The notes below the pieces were generated by a model. It had not been told where the DNA came from. It ran no database searches and saw only the letters and a list, made by a program, of their open reading frames with translations. Made by a program: the position numbers and the translations under genes. This document shows positions 16,283 through 23,606 of a DNA stretch of 24,908 nt, one piece after another; the first letter of the stretch is position 1; every line of letters starts with the position of its first letter. The stretch is taken from contig DGTS01000003.1 in assembly GCA_002394385.1 (NCBI GenBank), forward strand, positions 1 through 24,908. The letters run 5' to 3'. Source of the DNA: Prevotella sp. UBA4330. Its GTDB lineage: Bacteria; Bacteroidota; Bacteroidia; Bacteroidales; Bacteroidaceae.

Positions 16283-16442
16283 TGACTCCCCGCCCCTGTA
16301 GGGGAGGGGAAGGGGTGGGGTCAGCGTCTTTACACCCCCACACTGCATCTTTCTCACTTTATCACCTTCTAACTCTTTACATCTCTGTCCTTAATATCAC
16401 TGACCCCACCCCTGGCCCCTCCCCTACAGGGGCGGGGAGACA
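16283..16442. repeat. Inverted pair of GC-rich palindromic elements
   Basis: A 41-bp element (16283-16323) and its inverted copy (16401-16442) share, in one sense, TGACCCCACCCCT, then CCCCTCCCCTACAGGGGCGGGG and a closing AG(T/A)CA. Each contains its own hairpin (CCCC.CCCC-TACA-GGGG.GGGG), and the two can pair with one another over nearly all their length around a 77-bp middle. Close copies lie at 20386-20427 and, altered, at 20428-20493 and 20552-20580. With the heptamers they make up the structured part of the 414-bp gap 16155-16568; the remainder near 16160-16280 is AT-rich and shows no gene. Confidence 0.85.
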
Positions 16443-16500
16443 TCGGGTACAGCATCTTTTGGAACACTGTGTCATCTGCAAAGTCTGATTGTATATAGTT

Positions 16501-16570
16501 CCAAGTTTCAAGTTCAAAGTTCAAAGTTCAAAGTTCCAAGTTCAAAGTTCAAAGTTCAAAGTTCCAAGTT
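16501..16570. repeat. Heptamer array overlapping a stop codon
   Basis: Ten exact 7-bp steps of CCAAGTT, TCAAGTT or CAAAGTT, the reverse complement of the AACTTGG/AACTTTG family at 7329-7749. The last unit (16564-16570) supplies two of the three bases of the hydrolase stop codon (complement TTA at 16569-16571). Confidence 0.9.
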
Positions 16571-17834
16571 ATTTAAGTCCGTTTATCCATTTCGCCACAT
16601 CGTCGAGCACCTCTGGCGAGATGGTCTCCTCTATCTGTCCATATTCTAAGAAAAGTCCTGTGGTGCAGTGCTGGAAAAGGTGGTTGAGCCCAGGATACTC
16701 CTTAACAAGATTCTTCTTCGACTTAGGCAGCAGTTGACGGATAGCATTGAGGTTCTGCGAGGCAATAACCTGACAGTCTCGGTCGCCGTTGAGTGCAAAT
16801 ACAGGGCAGCGTGTGCTTTTTATATCCGCCGTAGGGTCATAGTCGACGAACCATTTTAGCCAAGGATTCTCCTTGACTTCTTTCTGCTGGCGATAACGTT
16901 CTACGGTCATATTGGCAGGTAGTCCAGAAAGTGACATGATACGGTTTTCCTGAGCCGCGAGCAACGTATCACCTTTCACGCCAGGACCTGCCAGAGAAAC
17001 AACAAAGTCGGTCTTTTTTCTTGCTCCAAGCAGGAAGGCAATAAGACCTCCCTCACTATGTCCGAGCAGACCCACCTTACTGAATTTCTTCTGTTGGCGC
17101 AGGAAGTCAAGACCTGCTGAAGCATCACGCATAAAGTCCAATGAAGTGGCATTCTTTAATTCACCGCCAACCGACTTCCCGGTAGCACGATCGTCGTAAC
17201 GCAGAGAGGCAATGCCTTGACGAGCCAAATAGTCGGCTATCACAAGGAACGGCTTATGTCCGAACAACTCCTCGTCGCGGTTCTGCGGTCCACTGCCCGA
17301 GATGAGCAGCACAACAACGGGCTTCTTCTTCGACGACTTGTCGTAGCCCACCGGCCACGTCAGCGTTCCAGCCAGTGTGGCACCGTCTGCCTCGTTGCGG
17401 AATGTCACCTCCTCCGTAGCGTAAGGGTATGGCTGAGCGGGCATTTGCGGGCGTTTCGCCTCCTCGACATCACCTCTTGCAAGTACAAGGGGGAACGACA
17501 TGCCGTGCTGTGTGAACGTGCCGTCAAGTTTACCGTCCTTCAACTTTGCGCGGTAAGTCATGCCCAGATTCTCCACCTTTATGGCCAGCGAGTCGTCAGA
17601 CAGGTATTCCTTAAAAGTCCCTATCCCCTTGGCTCCTTGGTCGGGGCTATCGAGCGTTATCAACACATAGCCATCGGCCTGGTCCAAATGAAGCACCAAA
17701 GTCAGCGACACAGTGCCGACATTCAGTTTACCAGACCATGAACCAAGCAGAACGGTTGTGGGTTGCACCTGCGCCTTTCCCATCAGTACTACAAGGACAA
17801 GAAAGGCAGTTATCATCACTTTTTTCATACGCAT
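16569..17834 (-). CDS. Secreted alpha/beta hydrolase
   Basis: A 421-residue exported hydrolase. A signal peptide covers about 1-22 (ITAFLVLVVLMGKAQ). Residues about 25-130 form a beta-rich N-terminal domain; about 145-421 are an alpha/beta hydrolase domain with the oxyanion segment LLISGSGPQNRDE, the nucleophile motif GHSEGG (S260), NGDRDCQV (D353 as the likely acid) and GLNH with H385. This architecture is typical of periplasmic S9-like esterases/peptidases of the EstD type. The substrate is unknown. A second ATG at 17828 (MKKVMITAF) is an equally good start. A -7 box lies just upstream. The stop codon lies in a heptamer repeat. Confidence 0.85.
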   Translation of the reverse strand: MRMKKVMITAFLVLVVLMGKAQVQPTTVLLGSWSGKLNVGTVSLTLVLHLDQADGYVLITLDSPDQGAKGIGTFKEYLSDDSLAIKVENLGMTYRAKLKDGKLDGTFTQHGMSFPLVLARGDVEEAKRPQMPAQPYPYATEEVTFRNEADGATLAGTLTWPVGYDKSSKKKPVVVLLISGSGPQNRDEELFGHKPFLVIADYLARQGIASLRYDDRATGKSVGGELKNATSLDFMRDASAGLDFLRQQKKFSKVGLLGHSEGGLIAFLLGARKKTDFVVSLAGPGVKGDTLLAAQENRIMSLSGLPANMTVERYRQQKEVKENPWLKWFVDYDPTADIKSTRCPVFALNGDRDCQVIASQNLNAIRQLLPKSKKNLVKEYPGLNHLFQHCTTGLFLEYGQIEETISPEVLDDVAKWINGLK

Positions 17835-17851
17835 ATATTCGATATTCTTTG

Positions 17852-17859
17852 CAAAGATA
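17852..17859 (-). promoter_or_regulatory. -7 box of the hydrolase gene
   Basis: On the minus strand the bases read TATCTTTG, a full match to TAnnTTTG, 18 bp before the start codon at 17834. No -33 element is seen at the expected distance. The leader would be only about 10 nt long. Confidence 0.45.
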
Positions 17860-17897
17860 CGTATTTCTTTTTATAATTGCGCATTGCGGGAATAAAA

Positions 17898-17931
17898 AAT
17901 CCCCGCAACTGCATGTAGCAGCGCGGGGATT
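17898..17931 (-). terminator. Rho-independent terminator of the TetR-fabG operon
   Basis: On the minus strand AATCCCCGC pairs with GCGGGGATT (9 bp) and is followed directly by TTTTATT, forming a classical terminator 22 bp after the fabG stop codon. Confidence 0.85.
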
Positions 17932-17952
17932 GTTATAAATAGCCGATGTGAA

Positions 17953-18690
17953 TTACATGTTCATACCACCATCTACCTGGATAACCTGACCGCTCACATA
18001 ACTTGAGAGGTCGCTGGCAAGATAGAGAGCAGTGTTGGCGATATCGTCCACCTGACCGCCACGGCGGAGAGGAATCTTCTTCTTCCACTCTTCACGAATC
18101 TCATCAGAGAGTTGCGCTGTCATGGCTGTCTCGATGAAGCCCGGAGCGATGGCGTTGGCACGGATGCCCTTAGGTCCCATCTCCTGTGCAATAGACTTTG
18201 CCAGGGCAATGAGTCCTGCCTTAGAAGCAGCATAGTTTGCCTGACCTGCGTTGCCATGAACACCTACGACAGAAGCCATGTTGATGATTGAACCGCCGCG
18301 CTGACGCATCATCACAGGAACACATGCGTGAATGAAGTTGAAAGCCGACTTCAGGTTAACGGCAATAACGGCATCCCACTGCTGCTCGGTCATGCGGAGC
18401 ATAAGTCCGTCCTTGGTGATTCCGGCATTGTTTACGAGAATGTCAATGCTGCCGAACTCCTCCTTAACAGCCTTAACCACATCCTCTGTCTGCTGGAAAT
18501 CAGCGGCATTGCTTGCATAACTCTTTGCCTTAACGCCAAGGGCAGCAATCTCTGCCTCGGTCTCCTCGTTCACAGCGAGGTCGGTGAATGCTATGTTTGC
18601 ACCTTCTGCTGCAAACTTCAGCGCGATGGCCTTGCCAATACCGCGCGCTGCGCCAGTGATGAGCGCAGTCTTACCTGTTAATAATCCCAT
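17953..18690 (-). CDS. fabG: 3-oxoacyl-[ACP] reductase FabG
   Basis: A 245-residue short-chain dehydrogenase/reductase, the length of FabG. It has the NADP(H)-binding motif TGAARGIG (12-19), NNAG (87-90), and the catalytic set N112, S140, Y153 and K157 (YAASK). The C-terminus GQVIQVDGGMNM is characteristic of FabG. It would reduce 3-oxoacyl-ACP to 3-hydroxyacyl-ACP in the fatty acid elongation cycle in the cytoplasm. It lies 34 bp after the TetR gene on the same strand and is followed by a terminator at 17898-17931, so the two form an operon. Other SDR enzymes look alike; the ending and pairing make FabG most likely. Confidence 0.92.
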   Translation of the reverse strand: MGLLTGKTALITGAARGIGKAIALKFAAEGANIAFTDLAVNEETEAEIAALGVKAKSYASNAADFQQTEDVVKAVKEEFGSIDILVNNAGITKDGLMLRMTEQQWDAVIAVNLKSAFNFIHACVPVMMRQRGGSIINMASVVGVHGNAGQANYAASKAGLIALAKSIAQEMGPKGIRANAIAPGFIETAMTAQLSDEIREEWKKKIPLRRGGQVDDIANTALYLASDLSSYVSGQVIQVDGGMNM

Positions 18691-18724
18691 TTTTTCTTGA
18701 TATTTTTATATTATTAAATTAGAA

Positions 18725-19336
18725 TCAGCCATTAATTCTCAACCCCGCACTTCCATTGCGTCCCAGCGCTCCATATACGAACTTTGCCACCAGCGGCTTG
18801 CTCGTCTCGGGTGTCATGCCATGACCCAGACGGCCATAGATGAACGGCACCTCAAGTCCCTTGATGCAGTAGTGGGTGATGTCGGCAACCAGTTCCACGT
18901 TGTCGATGTCGAACTCGCCTTCGGCCTTACCCTCGGCATACACCTTGCGGAACAGTTCTATCTCGTCCTCGTCAAAGTTCTTGCGCACCTTCTCAACCAT
19001 CCATATATTGCGGAAGAAGGCAGCACGCAGGTTTCCGTTGCGCATCACCGTCTCCTTGATAGTGGTAAGATGGGTGTAGATGAGTTCGATAATCTTGTCC
19101 TGAGGCTTTATCCTCTTGGCAGCCACCTCGTCCATGCGGTCGGAGAGACGTTCAAGTTCGCTCTCGATAACGGCATAATAGACATCCTCCTTACTCTTGA
19201 AATAGGTGTAAAGAGTGCGGCGACCCTTGCCCGAAGCAACAGCAATGTCGTTCATCGTGGTGTTCTCCAGACCGTTCTTAGCGAACAACTGACGCGCCAC
19301 ATCTACGAGTTTCTGCCTTGTCTTTGATATTGACAT
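18725..19336 (-). CDS. TetR/AcrR-family transcriptional regulator
   Basis: A 203-residue repressor-type regulator. Residues about 6-54 are a TetR helix-turn-helix: RQKLVDVARQLFAKNG, TTMNDIAVASGKGRRTLYTYF and KSKEDV. The rest is an all-helical ligand and dimer domain with no close match that I know. It precedes fabG, so an acyl-CoA or acyl-ACP type ligand is a fair guess and nothing more. Its promoter carries a TTGCACA inverted repeat (19363-19388) that fits autoregulation. Unusually for this phylum, the start is preceded by AAGGAGG nine bases upstream, a good Shine-Dalgarno sequence. Confidence 0.9.
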   Translation of the reverse strand: MSISKTRQKLVDVARQLFAKNGLENTTMNDIAVASGKGRRTLYTYFKSKEDVYYAVIESELERLSDRMDEVAAKRIKPQDKIIELIYTHLTTIKETVMRNGNLRAAFFRNIWMVEKVRKNFDEDEIELFRKVYAEGKAEGEFDIDNVELVADITHYCIKGLEVPFIYGRLGHGMTPETSKPLVAKFVYGALGRNGSAGLRING

Positions 19337-19362
19337 TCCCTTTCCCCTCCTTATTTATTTAA

Positions 19363-19417
19363 TTGCACATTAGCGTTATCGTGTGCAAAAGTAGGTATTT
19401 TATTTTATAACTCCAAA
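19363..19417 (-). promoter_or_regulatory. TetR promoter with candidate operator
   Basis: On the minus strand TTTG (19414-19417) and TACTTTTG (19386-19393) are spaced 20 bp, an excellent Bacteroidetes promoter. A perfect inverted repeat, TTGCACA (19363-19369) and TGTGCAA (19382-19388) with a 12-bp centre, covers the end of the -7 box and the expected start of transcription, the classical place for a TetR-family operator. The repressor assignment is inferred from position and symmetry. Confidence 0.7.
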
Positions 19418-19455
19418 TTTTTTTGTGAAGAAAGTGTAATAATTCACTATTGTAG

Positions 19456-19486
19456 TTGCATCATTTACCAAAAAGTATTATCTTTG
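19456..19486 (+). promoter_or_regulatory. Promoter of the lipoprotein gene
   Basis: TTG (19456-19458) and TATCTTTG (19479-19486) with 20 bp between them match the -33/-7 consensus. The leader to the ATG at 19518 would be about 25 nt. The promoter diverges from that of the TetR gene. Confidence 0.7.
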
Positions 19487-19517
19487 TCCAACGATAATTC
19501 AATAAATAAGTTAGACA

Positions 19518-20015
19518 ATGAACAAGTGTGCTTTATTAGTATTTGTTGCATCACTGGCATTCGGAAGTGCATGCAAACAGGCAAATGAGAAAGCAGAGAC
19601 AACAAATGTTTCTGCAAGTGTTTCACAAGAACAAGGAACCATAGTGGCAGACGACTCGAAAGGGAAAGAGTTTCTTGAGGCCTTTTATGACAAGATGGAT
19701 GAAATCGATGGCGACAATTTCGACCAGGACAAGGTTTATGCCCACATAAAAGAAAACTCCACAGAGCATGCTATAGATGTACTGGAAGAACTCTATGAGT
19801 ATGACTGCGAAGGCGAATGTCTGGCATTTTGGACACTCACTTACGGGGCATTCAACGACCCGGGCGGTTTTGTATCACGCAAGATTACGCCTCAAGGCAA
19901 TAATGTTTTCCTCGTAGAGAACAAATACGAAAATAACACCAACAAGGTGCTTTTGGAAGTTACCGAAACCAATAACGGCTATAAGATAAGCGACATAAAA
20001 ACAATGGAAGAGTAA
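19518..20015 (+). CDS. Putative lipoprotein, DUF3828-like
   Basis: A 165-residue protein with a lipoprotein signal: hydrophobic LLVFVASLAFGSAC with C19 as the lipidation site. A low-complexity linker (about 20-45) is followed by an acidic domain with EFLEAFYDKMDEIDGDNFD and a C-terminal beta-rich part (FLVENKYENNTNKVLLEV). The pattern resembles DUF3828-type periplasmic domains, but I cannot confirm this. No active-site motif is visible. It is a single-gene unit with its own promoter, divergent from the TetR gene, and a hairpin follows at 20070-20112. Confidence 0.7.
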   Translation: MNKCALLVFVASLAFGSACKQANEKAETTNVSASVSQEQGTIVADDSKGKEFLEAFYDKMDEIDGDNFDQDKVYAHIKENSTEHAIDVLEELYEYDCEGECLAFWTLTYGAFNDPGGFVSRKITPQGNNVFLVENKYENNTNKVLLEVTETNNGYKISDIKTMEE

Positions 20016-20069
20016 AGACTACTCCACTCGACTCCATCATCACAAGTTTGTCACTATATCAGATAAGAT

Positions 20070-20112
20070 TATACCTCCTTAACGGTCTGTAATAGGCTAT
20101 TAAGGAGGTATA
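20070..20112. terminator. 13-bp perfect inverted repeat after the lipoprotein gene
   Basis: TATACCTCCTTAA (20070-20082) and TTAAGGAGGTATA (20100-20112) flank a 17-base loop. It lies 55 bp after the lipoprotein stop codon, and no T-run follows. The right arm includes AAGGAGGT, the perfect complement of the 3' end of bacterial 16S rRNA. It may simply stop transcription before the tRNA promoter. Confidence 0.5.
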
Positions 20113-20133
20113 AATGTTAAAATGCATCTTTTA

Positions 20134-20165
20134 TTTGGTCGTTTGCAAAAAAAGCAGTACCTTTG
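20134..20165 (+). promoter_or_regulatory. Promoter of the initiator tRNA gene
   Basis: TTTG (20134-20137) and TACCTTTG (20158-20165) are 20 bp apart and match the phylum consensus in full. A start near 20173 would give a precursor with a 5' leader of about 45 nt. Confidence 0.7.
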
Positions 20166-20218
20166 CACTCGCAAAAAAGGAAACGCCCATTTTAAAGGCA
20201 TTTTCCAATGGTTAACAT

Positions 20219-20291
20219 CGCGGAGTGGAGCAGTTGGTAGCTCGCCAGGCTCATAACCTGGAGGTCGCATGTTCGAGTCCTGCCTCCGCAA
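20219..20291 (+). tRNA. tRNA-fMet (initiator), anticodon CAT
   Basis: Seventy-three bases form a full cloverleaf: acceptor CGCGGAG/CTCCGCA, D arm with GGTAG, anticodon stem CCAGG/CCTGG around CTCATAA (CAT at 20252-20254), and a T loop GTTCGAGTC. The first base C1 faces A72 without pairing and the D stem has A11-U24; both are marks of the initiator. The third stem pair is A29-U41 in place of the common G-C, so the usual three G-C pairs are reduced to two. CCA is not encoded. It has its own promoter and terminator. Confidence 0.95.
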
Positions 20292-20295
20292 CTAC

Positions 20296-20325
20296 AAAAG
20301 CCAGTCCTTAGTGACTGGCTTTTTT
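20296..20325 (+). terminator. Rho-independent terminator of the tRNA
   Basis: AAAAGCCAGTC (20296-20306) pairs with GACTGGCTTTT, followed by more T residues. It begins 4 bp after the tRNA, a classical structure. Confidence 0.9.
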
Positions 20326-20338
20326 CATTATATATAAC

Positions 20339-20580
20339 GATAAGAGATAAAAGTGATACAAAATATGTTGTATAGGGGAAAATACTGACCCCACCCCTAT
20401 CCCCTCCCCTACAGGGGCGGGGAGTCATTAGCAATCCGCCCCCTCCCTTTTGGGGAGGGATGGGGAGAGGCCTTGGGGGCAGGGGTGGGGTCAGTAATAT
20501 TAAGGAAAGAGATAAAAGGGAGATAGAATATGTTGTATATGGAAAAAAAACTGCCCCTCCCCTACAGGGACGGGGAAGCA
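20339..20580. repeat. Cluster of GC-rich palindromic elements with direct repeats
   Basis: TGACCCCACCCCT at 20386-20398 and AGGGGTGGGGTCA at 20481-20493 are perfect inverted ends. Between them lie a 42-bp copy of the 16.3-16.4 kb element (20386-20427, 39 of 42 bases equal to that at 16401-16442) and a longer, altered inverted copy (20428-20493). A fifth, shortened copy is at 20552-20580. An AT-rich segment (AGAGATAAAAG, then ATATGTTGTATA) comes before both the first and the last copy, at about 20342-20374 and 20508-20541. These fill most of the 339-bp gap 20326-20664; the rest, at 20581-20664, is AT-rich with nothing I can name. Confidence 0.85.
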
Positions 20581-20664
20581 TGATAACATTCCCATTATTA
20601 TCGTTAATTATCGTTTTATTGTCGGTAATTAGCGGAGTAAAAAGGAATCACGGAGAACGGACTA

Positions 20665-21363
20665 TCAGTCGCGGTCCTCCTCCATCAGTTCGCGGATATA
20701 CGGGCGCAGTTCGTAACCCCAGATGCGGTAACCTGCAGGCGAGAGATGAAGACCGTCGCGCGTCAGTTCCTTGCGAAGTTGGTCTGTTCCTTGACTGAGG
20801 AAACGGGGATAGAGATTGATGAACTCCACATCATGGCGTTTGCAGTAGTCACTGACAAGGCGGTTGATGTCCTGTATGGCATCGCCACGCCCCCACAGCG
20901 TCTTCCACTTGCCGAAACTCTCATTGATGGGCAGGCAACTCTCGACGTAGAGTTGCGTCTCAGGCGCTTCGTCGCAGATGCGCTTCACCAGACGGTTTAT
21001 CTTGTCCGCCACCTGCTGGGCAGTGAGATTATGGCTCAGGTCGTTGATTCCTATCATAAGGAATATCGCCTTGGGATGACCGGCAAGCACCTTGTCAAGT
21101 CGGTAAAGAACACCCTCAACGGTGTCGCTCATGATGCCGCGGTTCACGATATTAGCACCGTCGAGACGGTCGTTCCAGTCAAGACCGAACTCGGTCATGC
21201 TGTCGCCCAGCATCACGATGGTCTCGCTGTTTATCGGTTTCTCGCGGGCAAACTCTGCCATGCGGTCGTTATAATGGGCGAATGGCTTGAAACTGGTGCG
21301 CTGCGCATTGAGCGGCACCAGTGACAATAGGAGAAGGAGCGACAATAACCTTATCTTCATCAT
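20665..21363 (-). CDS. Secreted SGNH/GDSL hydrolase
   Basis: A 232-residue esterase-type enzyme with a signal peptide (about 1-20, LLLLLSLVPLNAQ). The SGNH blocks are all there: GDSM with nucleophile S55, NRGI with G76, GIND with N107, and DGLH with D203 and H206. Proteins of this type deacylate sugars or lipids in the periplasm; the substrate is not evident, though the similarity in size to PAF-acetylhydrolase-like and sialate esterases is noted. It begins 12 bp after the M48 protease stop codon and is probably the last gene of the lemA operon. Confidence 0.87.
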   Translation of the reverse strand: MMKIRLLSLLLLLSLVPLNAQRTSFKPFAHYNDRMAEFAREKPINSETIVMLGDSMTEFGLDWNDRLDGANIVNRGIMSDTVEGVLYRLDKVLAGHPKAIFLMIGINDLSHNLTAQQVADKINRLVKRICDEAPETQLYVESCLPINESFGKWKTLWGRGDAIQDINRLVSDYCKRHDVEFINLYPRFLSQGTDQLRKELTRDGLHLSPAGYRIWGYELRPYIRELMEEDRD

Positions 21364-21375
21364 CGTAAATCTATT

Positions 21376-22365
21376 TTAGAACTGCTCCAGAATCTCTATC
21401 CTCTTACGCGTGTCAGGATGGGTGCTGAAAAGAGAATTGAAGAAACTCATTATGCCCTCCTGCATATCCTTCGGGTGGATGATGAAGAGTTGAGCAACAT
21501 CATCACGCCCACAGTCGGTAAGACCTGGAGCATTTGAAATCTTGCGCAGTGCCGATGCCAGTGCAAGCGGGTCGCCACAGAGTTCGGCACCACCGGCATC
21601 TGCCATATACTCACGCTTGCGAGAGATGGCGAAACGGGTGACGAGGGTGAAGAAGTAAGCGATGGCGGCACATACCAGTCCTACCAGCATCACAACGACA
21701 ATGGAGAGTCCGTTCTTGTTGCGGTCGCGACTGCCATAGAATCCCACACGCCATATCATGCGGAACACAAGACTGACAATGGTCGAGATGATGCCCACGA
21801 AGACAATACTTGTGATGAGCAGGCGTGTGTCGTTGTTGCGGATGTGAGTCAGTTCGTGACCCAGCACACCAGCCAGTTCGGCATCGTTAAGACGGTCGCA
21901 CAGTCCTGTGGTTACAGTGACTGTATAAGTCTTTTTATTGATGCCACTGGCGAAAGCGTTCAGTTGAGGGTCGTCAACGACGTTAATCATCGGCATGTCC
22001 ATACCGCATGCTATGCACAGGTTCTCCACGATGTTGTAAACCCGAGGGTTTTCCTTGCGCGTCAACGGTCGTGAGCCAACGGCATGGTTTATTATAAAAG
22101 TATTGTACTTATAGGCTATCAGGAACCATACACCAACGATAAGTATCACCCATGGTATTACGGTGATGAACTCATGGTTGATTTCGTCGATGTCGAAAGA
22201 GTTAATCCAGTTGCCGTAAGCGTCATAATAACCACCACCGAGCAAGTTGAGAATGAAAAAAAACATGTAAACCGTAACCAGGATGATTACCGGGAACAGC
22301 AGCAGCAACAACACGCTAAGGCGGTTGTTGCGCTGAATCTGGGTTTGCATGCCAACGTATCTCAT
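21376..22365 (-). CDS. M48-family membrane metalloprotease (HtpX-like)
   Basis: A 329-residue integral membrane zinc protease. Hydrophobic segments lie at about 18-42, 70-88, 183-206 and 220-243. The zinc motif is HELTH (170-174) with catalytic E171, and the third ligand is E252 in REYMAD, as in HtpX. The N-terminal region has a longer loop (about 43-70) than E. coli HtpX. It follows lemA by 40 bp; lemA-M48 pairs are widespread, and the protease is thought to act on damaged or misassembled membrane proteins. AGGAG precedes the start by about 10 bases. Confidence 0.9.
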   Translation of the reverse strand: MRYVGMQTQIQRNNRLSVLLLLLFPVIILVTVYMFFFILNLLGGGYYDAYGNWINSFDIDEINHEFITVIPWVILIVGVWFLIAYKYNTFIINHAVGSRPLTRKENPRVYNIVENLCIACGMDMPMINVVDDPQLNAFASGINKKTYTVTVTTGLCDRLNDAELAGVLGHELTHIRNNDTRLLITSIVFVGIISTIVSLVFRMIWRVGFYGSRDRNKNGLSIVVVMLVGLVCAAIAYFFTLVTRFAISRKREYMADAGGAELCGDPLALASALRKISNAPGLTDCGRDDVAQLFIIHPKDMQEGIMSFFNSLFSTHPDTRKRIEILEQF

Positions 22366-22405
22366 TCTATTTTTCTCCTTTTATCTTCTTCTACATTCTC
22401 TAAAA

Positions 22406-22978
22406 TTAGAACTGTATTTCTGGCGCTTTCTCAATAGCAGCGCGCTGCTCCTGCGGAATCTCGAACATAGGTTCCTTGGTGAAGTGGAACATGCTGGCGA
22501 TGATGCTCGACGGGAACACCTGAACAGCATTGTTCAGTTCGCGAGTAGCCGAGTTGAAGAAACGGCGCGATGCTGCCAGTTTGTTCTCGATGTCTGATAT
22601 CTCACCCTGCAACTGCAGGAAATTGGTGTTTGCCTTCAGTTCGGGATACGCCTCGAGTTGTATGCGCAGTCCTGAAAGGGCAGATGTGAGGGCATTGTCT
22701 GCCTGAATCTTCTCGTTAATGGTCTTGGCATTAGCCAGTCCGGCACGTGCCTCTGTCACCTTCTGCAATGTCTCGCTCTCATGCTTGGCATAGCCCTTCA
22801 CCGTTGCCACGAGTTGAGGAATAAGGTCTGCACGCTGCTTCAGTTGAACATCAATGTTCGCGAAAGCATTCTCACGGTTGTTGCGCAAACGTACCAGTCC
22901 ATTATACAAAGAAACCATCCATATTGCAAGCAATACAACCACCACTAAAATAATAATTCCTATTACCATAATACTCAT
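22406..22978 (-). CDS. lemA: LemA family protein
   Basis: A 190-residue protein with one N-terminal membrane helix (about 4-24) and a helical cytoplasmic or periplasmic body containing the family core: NRENAFANIDVQLKQRADLIPQLV, GYAKHE, and a C-terminal SATRELNNAVQVFPSSIIA stretch. LemA proteins are coiled, helical and of unclear biochemical role, often encoded beside M48 proteases, as here. It is the first gene of a likely three-gene operon (lemA, M48 protease, SGNH hydrolase). Confidence 0.93.
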   Translation of the reverse strand: MSIMVIGIIILVVVVLLAIWMVSLYNGLVRLRNNRENAFANIDVQLKQRADLIPQLVATVKGYAKHESETLQKVTEARAGLANAKTINEKIQADNALTSALSGLRIQLEAYPELKANTNFLQLQGEISDIENKLAASRRFFNSATRELNNAVQVFPSSIIASMFHFTKEPMFEIPQEQRAAIEKAPEIQF

Positions 22979-23044
22979 AATTTAAGTGTTTATACTGTCT
23001 TTTACTGCATTTCCGTAGCGACTGCCGTCACTCCTACTATGATG

Positions 23045-23052
23045 CAAATATA
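23045..23052 (-). promoter_or_regulatory. Possible -7 box of the lemA operon
   Basis: On the minus strand the bases are TATATTTG (TAnnTTTG), 66 bp upstream of the lemA start. No -33 element is at the usual distance; a CTTTTGC just upstream could be a variant. The assignment is tentative. Confidence 0.4.
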
Positions 23053-23117
23053 ATGCAAAAGTGTAATATAACGAATTATTTTAAGAATTATTTAAAACTT
23101 TAATGGTTTTAATAAAA

Positions 23118-23154
23118 AATCCGGCCATCCACTTCTATAGCGAATGACCGGATT
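23118..23154 (-). terminator. Rho-independent terminator of the transglycosylase gene
   Basis: On the minus strand AATCCGGTCAT pairs with ATGGCCGGATT (one mismatch) and leads into a run of T. It starts 14 bp after the transglycosylase stop codon. Confidence 0.8.
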
Positions 23155-23168
23155 CTTATTCTTACATC

Positions 23169-23606
23169 TTACTTGTTCTTCAGATGTCTCATCACCTTTT
23201 CATAGTAACGCTGGGTCTTCTTAACACTGTAGCGAGGCCCACCGTTCCACGCCCTGATTGCCTGCTCCACATTGTTTGTGGGATTGTGGAACGACTGTAT
23301 CAACACGAACATCTCTTTAGACTTCTCAATACTGAACCTGTCTGCCAAGGTGTAGCGCTTTGAACTGTTCCGCAGTTTCAGGATCTTGTTACATTCTGCA
23401 ACGGCAATTGGAGTAATTTGCATCGCACCAACCTGGTTGCCGTTCTTTGCCATGCGGTTCCCACCGCTTTCAACCTGAATGATGGCTTCCATCACTGGAT
23501 TCCAATCAAACTCATTTGCACTCTCTGCACCTTTGTTTCCTGCAATCGCTGAAAAAGAGATAAACATAAGAGCGCTCAAGGTTACAAATCTCAAAATTCT
23601 CTTCAT
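23169..23606 (-). CDS. Small secreted lytic transglycosylase-like protein
   Basis: A 145-residue protein: a signal peptide (about 1-22, ending SFSAIA) and one lysozyme-like SLT domain. The putative catalytic glutamate is E46 in IIQVESGGN; GAMQITP (60-66) and AWNGGPRY near 120 are the other SLT motifs. It would cleave the glycan strands of peptidoglycan in the periplasm. I use the ATG at 23606 (MKRILRF); the frame is open to 23633, but that adds a non-family hydrophobic stretch from a non-ATG start. Short for the family, with no LysM or other binding domain. Confidence 0.83.
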   Translation of the reverse strand: MKRILRFVTLSALMFISFSAIAGNKGAESANEFDWNPVMEAIIQVESGGNRMAKNGNQVGAMQITPIAVAECNKILKLRNSSKRYTLADRFSIEKSKEMFVLIQSFHNPTNNVEQAIRAWNGGPRYSVKKTQRYYEKVMRHLKNK

